45,539 nt of DNA from Phycisphaerae bacterium (lineage in GTDB: Bacteria > Planctomycetota > Phycisphaerae > UBA1845 > PWPN01): contig JAUCQB010000243.1 of NCBI GenBank assembly GCA_030372985.1, forward strand, positions 1 to 45,539, written 5' to 3'. The position numbers were made by a program, and so were the translations under genes. Positions 43,183 through 45,539 of this stretch are shown here, piece by piece (position 1 is the first letter of the stretch; each line of letters opens with the position of its first letter). A model generated the notes under the pieces. That model made no database searches. It saw only the letters and a program-made list of their open reading frames with translations, and was not told the DNA's origin.

Positions 43183-44184
43183 GTGAAGACTCGACTTGGT
43201 ATGATCGGCATGGGCGGCATCGGCCGCTTTCACGCGGATTACCTGGTGACTCATGCGGATGCGGAGCTAACGGCGGTCTGCGACATCGACGAGGCCCGGC
43301 TGACGGAGGCGGCCTCCAAATACGGTTCGCGGCCCTTCAAAGACTACCGGGAGATGATCTCGAAGATCGAGCTTGACGCGGTCTATGTCTGTGTGCCGCC
43401 AGACGTGGACGGCCCGCTGGAGACGGACTGCCTCGACGCCGGTCTGCACATCTTCGTCGAAAAGCCGATCGCACTGGACATTTCCACGGCCCGCGAGGTC
43501 GAGAAGAAGTTCGCCGACAGCGGCCGGATCGCGGGCGTCGGCTATCACTGGCGATACATGGGCGCCACCGACCTGGCCAACGAGATGATCGGCGACGAGC
43601 CGATTGCCTTTCTGCAGGGCCGGTGGGTCGGGGGGATGCCCACGGTCTTCTGGTGGCGACAGATGGCCTCAAGCGGCGGTCAGTTCACCGAGCAGTGCAC
43701 CCATATCGTTGATCTGGCCAGGTACTTCGGCGGCGACATCACCCGCGTCTCCGCCGGCGGCGTCAAGGGCCAGATGTGCAAGCGCGTGCCCGACCACGAC
43801 ATCTGGGACGCCCAGGCCGCCGTCCTGCATTTCGCCAACGGTCTCATCGCCTCCATCCATACCGCCCATCTGGGTGAGTGGTTTGCCGACTACGGCCTTC
43901 GCATTCAAACGCCGGATTCGTGCTTCGAGATCAACGAAATACCCTGGAGCAGCAAGCTGACCGTCCACCGCAAGGGCGAGATGTGCGAATTCCTCGGCCC
44001 GCAACGCGGCTGGAAGGAAGCCCACTATATCGAGGACGACGTCTTCATCCACGCCGTCCGAACAGGCGACCGTTCCAGAATCCGCAGCGATTACAGCGAC
44101 GCGGTCAAGACACTGGCGGTGAACCTTGCGATCACGAGGGCATGCGAAACCAGGCAGACCGTCGCCGTGAAGGATATTGGGTAG
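43183..44184 (+). CDS. Gfo/Idh/MocA-family oxidoreductase (cytoplasmic)
   Basis: The 333 residues start at GTG 43183, with GGAGA 6 nt upstream. The upstream open frame runs through the palindromic repeats and is rejected. The N-terminus is the dinucleotide fold VKTRLGMIGMGGIGRFHADYL, then AVCDIDEARL, DAVYVCVPPDVDGPL, HIFVEKPIALD, the substrate region GYHWRYMGATDLANEM and QFTEQCTHIVDLARYFGGD with the usual His and Asp. Unlike the copy at 35.4-36.7 kb it has no export signal, so it would act in the cytoplasm on a sugar or inositol derivative. The substrate is not determinable from sequence. Confidence 0.91.
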   Translation: MKTRLGMIGMGGIGRFHADYLVTHADAELTAVCDIDEARLTEAASKYGSRPFKDYREMISKIELDAVYVCVPPDVDGPLETDCLDAGLHIFVEKPIALDISTAREVEKKFADSGRIAGVGYHWRYMGATDLANEMIGDEPIAFLQGRWVGGMPTVFWWRQMASSGGQFTEQCTHIVDLARYFGGDITRVSAGGVKGQMCKRVPDHDIWDAQAAVLHFANGLIASIHTAHLGEWFADYGLRIQTPDSCFEINEIPWSSKLTVHRKGEMCEFLGPQRGWKEAHYIEDDVFIHAVRTGDRSRIRSDYSDAVKTLAVNLAITRACETRQTVAVKDIG

Positions 44185-44330
44185 GCGGGACGCTGCTGAC
44201 TCTCCGCAGTCAGCCGGAGGCCGTGCGGCCAACCAGATAAGCGGCCGGCGAACAGAACCCAGCAGGTCTGGCCTCTTGCTCCGTACGCCACCCCGATATA
44301 TGTATGCATTTCATGAGTCAGTCGGCTGTG

Positions 44331-44753
44331 ATGCGAGTTGTGATGGATACCAGCGTATTGGTCGCGGCGATGCGCTCGCGGCGGGGGGCCAGCTTCAAGC
44401 TGGTCAGCTCGATTCCGTCGCCCGATTTCCAGATCTGCCTTTCGATAGGCCTCTATACCGAGTGGCAGGAGGTGCTGACGCGGCCCGAGAACCTCCCGCC
44501 GGGTCAAACGAGCCAGGATGCTCTGCGGTTTCTGCGCTACCTCGCCAGCCAGTCCCATATACAGCAGATCCATTTCCTGTGGCGGCCCTTCCTGCCTGAT
44601 CCTGATGACGACCTCGTTTTGGAGTTGGCATTCGCGGCCAACAGCCGTTATATTATCACTCATAACGTGAAGGACTTTCACGGCTCGGAACAGCTCGGTG
44701 TCGTCCCTTTGTCTCCCCGTGATTTCCTGCACTTGCTGCAAAGGAAGCCATGA
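44331..44753 (+). CDS. PIN-domain putative toxin (PIN_3 type)
   Basis: The 140 residues are a PIN-domain ribonuclease-like protein. The first acidic residue lies in VVMDTSVLVAAM, the middle acidic site is near LYTEWQEVL, and the last are in PDPDDDLVLELAFA before RYIITHNVKDF. ATG 44331 gives the typical short N-terminus; ATG 44313 or 44304 would add 6-9 residues. It overlaps the following antitoxin gene by 4 bp (ATGA). It would cleave RNA when freed from the antitoxin. Confidence 0.88.
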   Translation: MRVVMDTSVLVAAMRSRRGASFKLVSSIPSPDFQICLSIGLYTEWQEVLTRPENLPPGQTSQDALRFLRYLASQSHIQQIHFLWRPFLPDPDDDLVLELAFAANSRYIITHNVKDFHGSEQLGVVPLSPRDFLHLLQRKP

Positions 44754-44992
44754 GCACGCTGACCATCCAGTTGCCGGAATCCCTGAAGAAGAGGATCGAA
44801 GCCCTTGCCGCGGCGGAGGGCTACTCGGTGAGTCAGTTCCTGGCCAGCGCCGCCGGCGAGAAGCTGGCAGTCATGCTCACGATGGACTACCTGCGCCGCG
44901 AGGCCGCCGCCGGACGCCGTGAGGACTTCGACAAGTATCTGGCGGCCGTGCCCGACCAGCCGCCGCCGCAGACTGACCGGATCGACGAGTGA
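44750..44992 (+). CDS. Ribbon-helix-helix-like antitoxin partner of the PIN protein
   Basis: The 80 residues begin MSTLTIQLPESLKKRIEALAAAEGYSVSQFLASAAGEKLA. This is the compact beta-strand plus two helices of an RHH DNA-binding domain, followed by a helical and then acidic C-terminus that would bind the PIN toxin. The start codon overlaps the toxin stop (ATGA). The order is toxin first, the reverse of many VapBC pairs. It may repress its own operon. Confidence 0.82.
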   Translation: MSTLTIQLPESLKKRIEALAAAEGYSVSQFLASAAGEKLAVMLTMDYLRREAAAGRREDFDKYLAAVPDQPPPQTDRIDE

Positions 44993-45107
44993 ATGATCAA
45001 TAGTCGTCTGTTGGTCTGTTCGGCCTTTCGTCCGACGGAAGGGTGTCATATGGATCGCGACCTTCCGGGCGGGTCGAACCATACATGCAGCCATAGATGG
45101 GGAGAAG

Positions 45108-45184
45108 ACCACGGATTGCACTGATGACACGGATGAGTGGATGACGCGTGACTTCGCATCCGTGATATCCGTGCGATCCGTGGT
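45108..45184. repeat. Imperfect 28-bp inverted repeat (ATCCGTG-type intergenic element)
   Basis: Arms 45108-45135 and 45157-45184 match at 24 of 28 positions, separated by 21 bp. They are built of CACGGAT/ATCCGTG steps. Intergenic elements rich in ATCCGTGG(T/C) are familiar from Planctomycetota and Verrucomicrobiota. A mobile or RNA-folding role is not shown. Confidence 0.7.
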
Positions 45185-45221
45185 TGAATGATGTGCGTCC
45201 GTGAAAACAGGCAAAAGTCAT

Positions 45222-45374
45222 TTACGGGCGAAGCGGACACAGTGTGGCAATCAGAACCCACAGGATACCCAGCGCGAGCAGGATGTTCGCCGCAATCGCG
45301 ACCACGAACAGGCGGGAGTATCCCGTCGTCCGTCGCGCGTATACTTGGCGTATGCGACTAAGGATTTCTAACAA
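45222..45374 (-). CDS. Possible small membrane protein, start uncertain
   Basis: Reading the minus strand from TTG 45374 to TAA 45222 gives about 50 residues: a basic N-region (RIRQVYARRTTGYSR) followed by one strong membrane helix (LFVVAIAANILLALGILWVLIATL) and a short CPLRP tail. The charge pattern is credible for a single-pass membrane protein. AGGAGG lies only 2 nt before the TTG, so initiation there is doubtful. The frame stays open into the IS transposase, so the gene may have lost its true start to the insertion. Confidence 0.35.
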   Translation of the reverse strand: MLEILSRIRQVYARRTTGYSRLFVVAIAANILLALGILWVLIATLCPLRP

Positions 45375-45539
45375 AACCTCCTGATCGAGCAGGGGCTTGA
45401 CCGATTCAATATGCGTATCGTGGAGGATACCGCGATGGCCAAGCCGCTACTCACGGATGAACTATGGGAACGAGTCGAACCATTCTTGCCGCCGCCAAAG
45501 CCGAAGCCCAAGGGCGGGCGGCCACCCGTTCCGAACAAG
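45360..45539 (+). mobile_element. Insertion sequence, IS5 family, left part only
   Basis: The window ends inside an insertion sequence. The transposase start (45435) and its N-terminus indicate the IS5/DUF4096 group. The exact left end and inverted repeat cannot be placed; it probably lies between about 45355 and 45400. The right part is beyond the window, and the contig probably stops here because the element is repeated. Confidence 0.5.
45435..45539 (+). CDS. IS5-family transposase, N-terminal fragment
   Basis: The first 35 residues, MAKPLLTDELWERVEPFLPP followed by PKPKPKGGRPPVPNK, match the DUF4096 start of IS5-type transposases (LTDxxWxxxxPxLP...GGRPP). GGAGG at 45423-45427 is 7-8 nt upstream. 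The gene runs off the end of the window, so the DDE catalytic domain is not visible. Confidence 0.9.
   Translation, partial: MAKPLLTDELWERVEPFLPPPKPKPKGGRPPVPNK

Larger units (their letters stand above)
44993..45434. other. Intergenic stretch with an inverted repeat and a possible small reading frame
   Basis: This 442-bp gap holds an imperfect 28-bp inverted repeat (45108-45135 and 45157-45184) and a hydrophobic minus-strand reading frame ending at 45222. The other open frames translate the repeat and are not supported. The right part probably belongs to the IS element. Confidence 0.5.

Overview
The window is a high-GC bacterial contig that looks like a member of the Planctomycetota, most likely the class Phycisphaerae. 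This assignment is inferred from content: two secreted proteins carry dockerin-like EF-hand repeats, and there is a sulfatase with a CSPTR signature, Tat-exported Gfo/Idh/MocA and DUF362 proteins, a pseudopilin-like protein, an Nramp-like carrier, a ligase with TPR-like repeats, and short dispersed palindromes of the kind that litter planctomycete genomes. No rRNA or other decisive marker is present. The first 24 bases are an Illumina Nextera adapter tail and the last 105 bases are a cut-off IS5-type transposase, so both ends look like assembly edges.

Layout. 25-7398 (+): a persulfide/sulfide-type stress operon, consisting of an ArsR-family regulator with a SqrR/BigR-like cysteine pair and an 18-bp palindromic operator, a membrane rhodanese, a CoA-disulfide/persulfide reductase fused to rhodanese, and an RND efflux adaptor and pump. 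7426-12615: pyruvate kinase, a pseudopilin-like protein, an iron alcohol dehydrogenase coupled to an ABM monooxygenase, and a divergent amidohydrolase. 12688-17241 (+): an overlapping trio of DUF4416 protein, MraY/WecA-type glycosyl-1-phosphate transferase and an O-antigen-ligase-like protein that carries an in-frame DUF805 domain and a hairpin repeat. 17305-19856: a secreted sulfatase and IlvC with its own promoter and terminator. 20061-21074 (-): an NDUFA9-like SDR. 21396-24900 (+): trpF, a TlpA-like thioredoxin, a lipoprotein and nadD. 24904-27533 (-): a tightly coupled xylose isomerase / lipoprotein / PfkB kinase operon. 27647-33252 (-): an Nramp-like carrier and a 1339-residue secreted zinc metalloprotease. 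33497-36711 (-): DUF362 protein, HEAT-repeat protein and exported oxidoreductase. 37173-38192: a dockerin-like Cys-rich protein, tRNA-Thr(CGU) and a strong terminator. 38490-42437 (-): an ABC exporter with an unusual extracytoplasmic insert and a UbiB/AarF kinase. 42559-44992 (+): a degenerate Nudix protein, a Gfo/Idh oxidoreductase and a PIN/antitoxin pair. 44993-45539: repeats and the IS edge.

The most interesting points are the sulfur-stress regulon that appears to include an RND efflux pump, the DUF805 domain and repeats inserted in frame inside the ligase gene, the enlarged loop of the ABC exporter, the xylA-PfkB coupling, the paired palindromes at two loci, and a recurring arrangement in which a -10-like box lies only 6-9 nt upstream of the start codon, which suggests widespread leaderless transcripts. 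All functional statements come from reading motifs; no database search was run.
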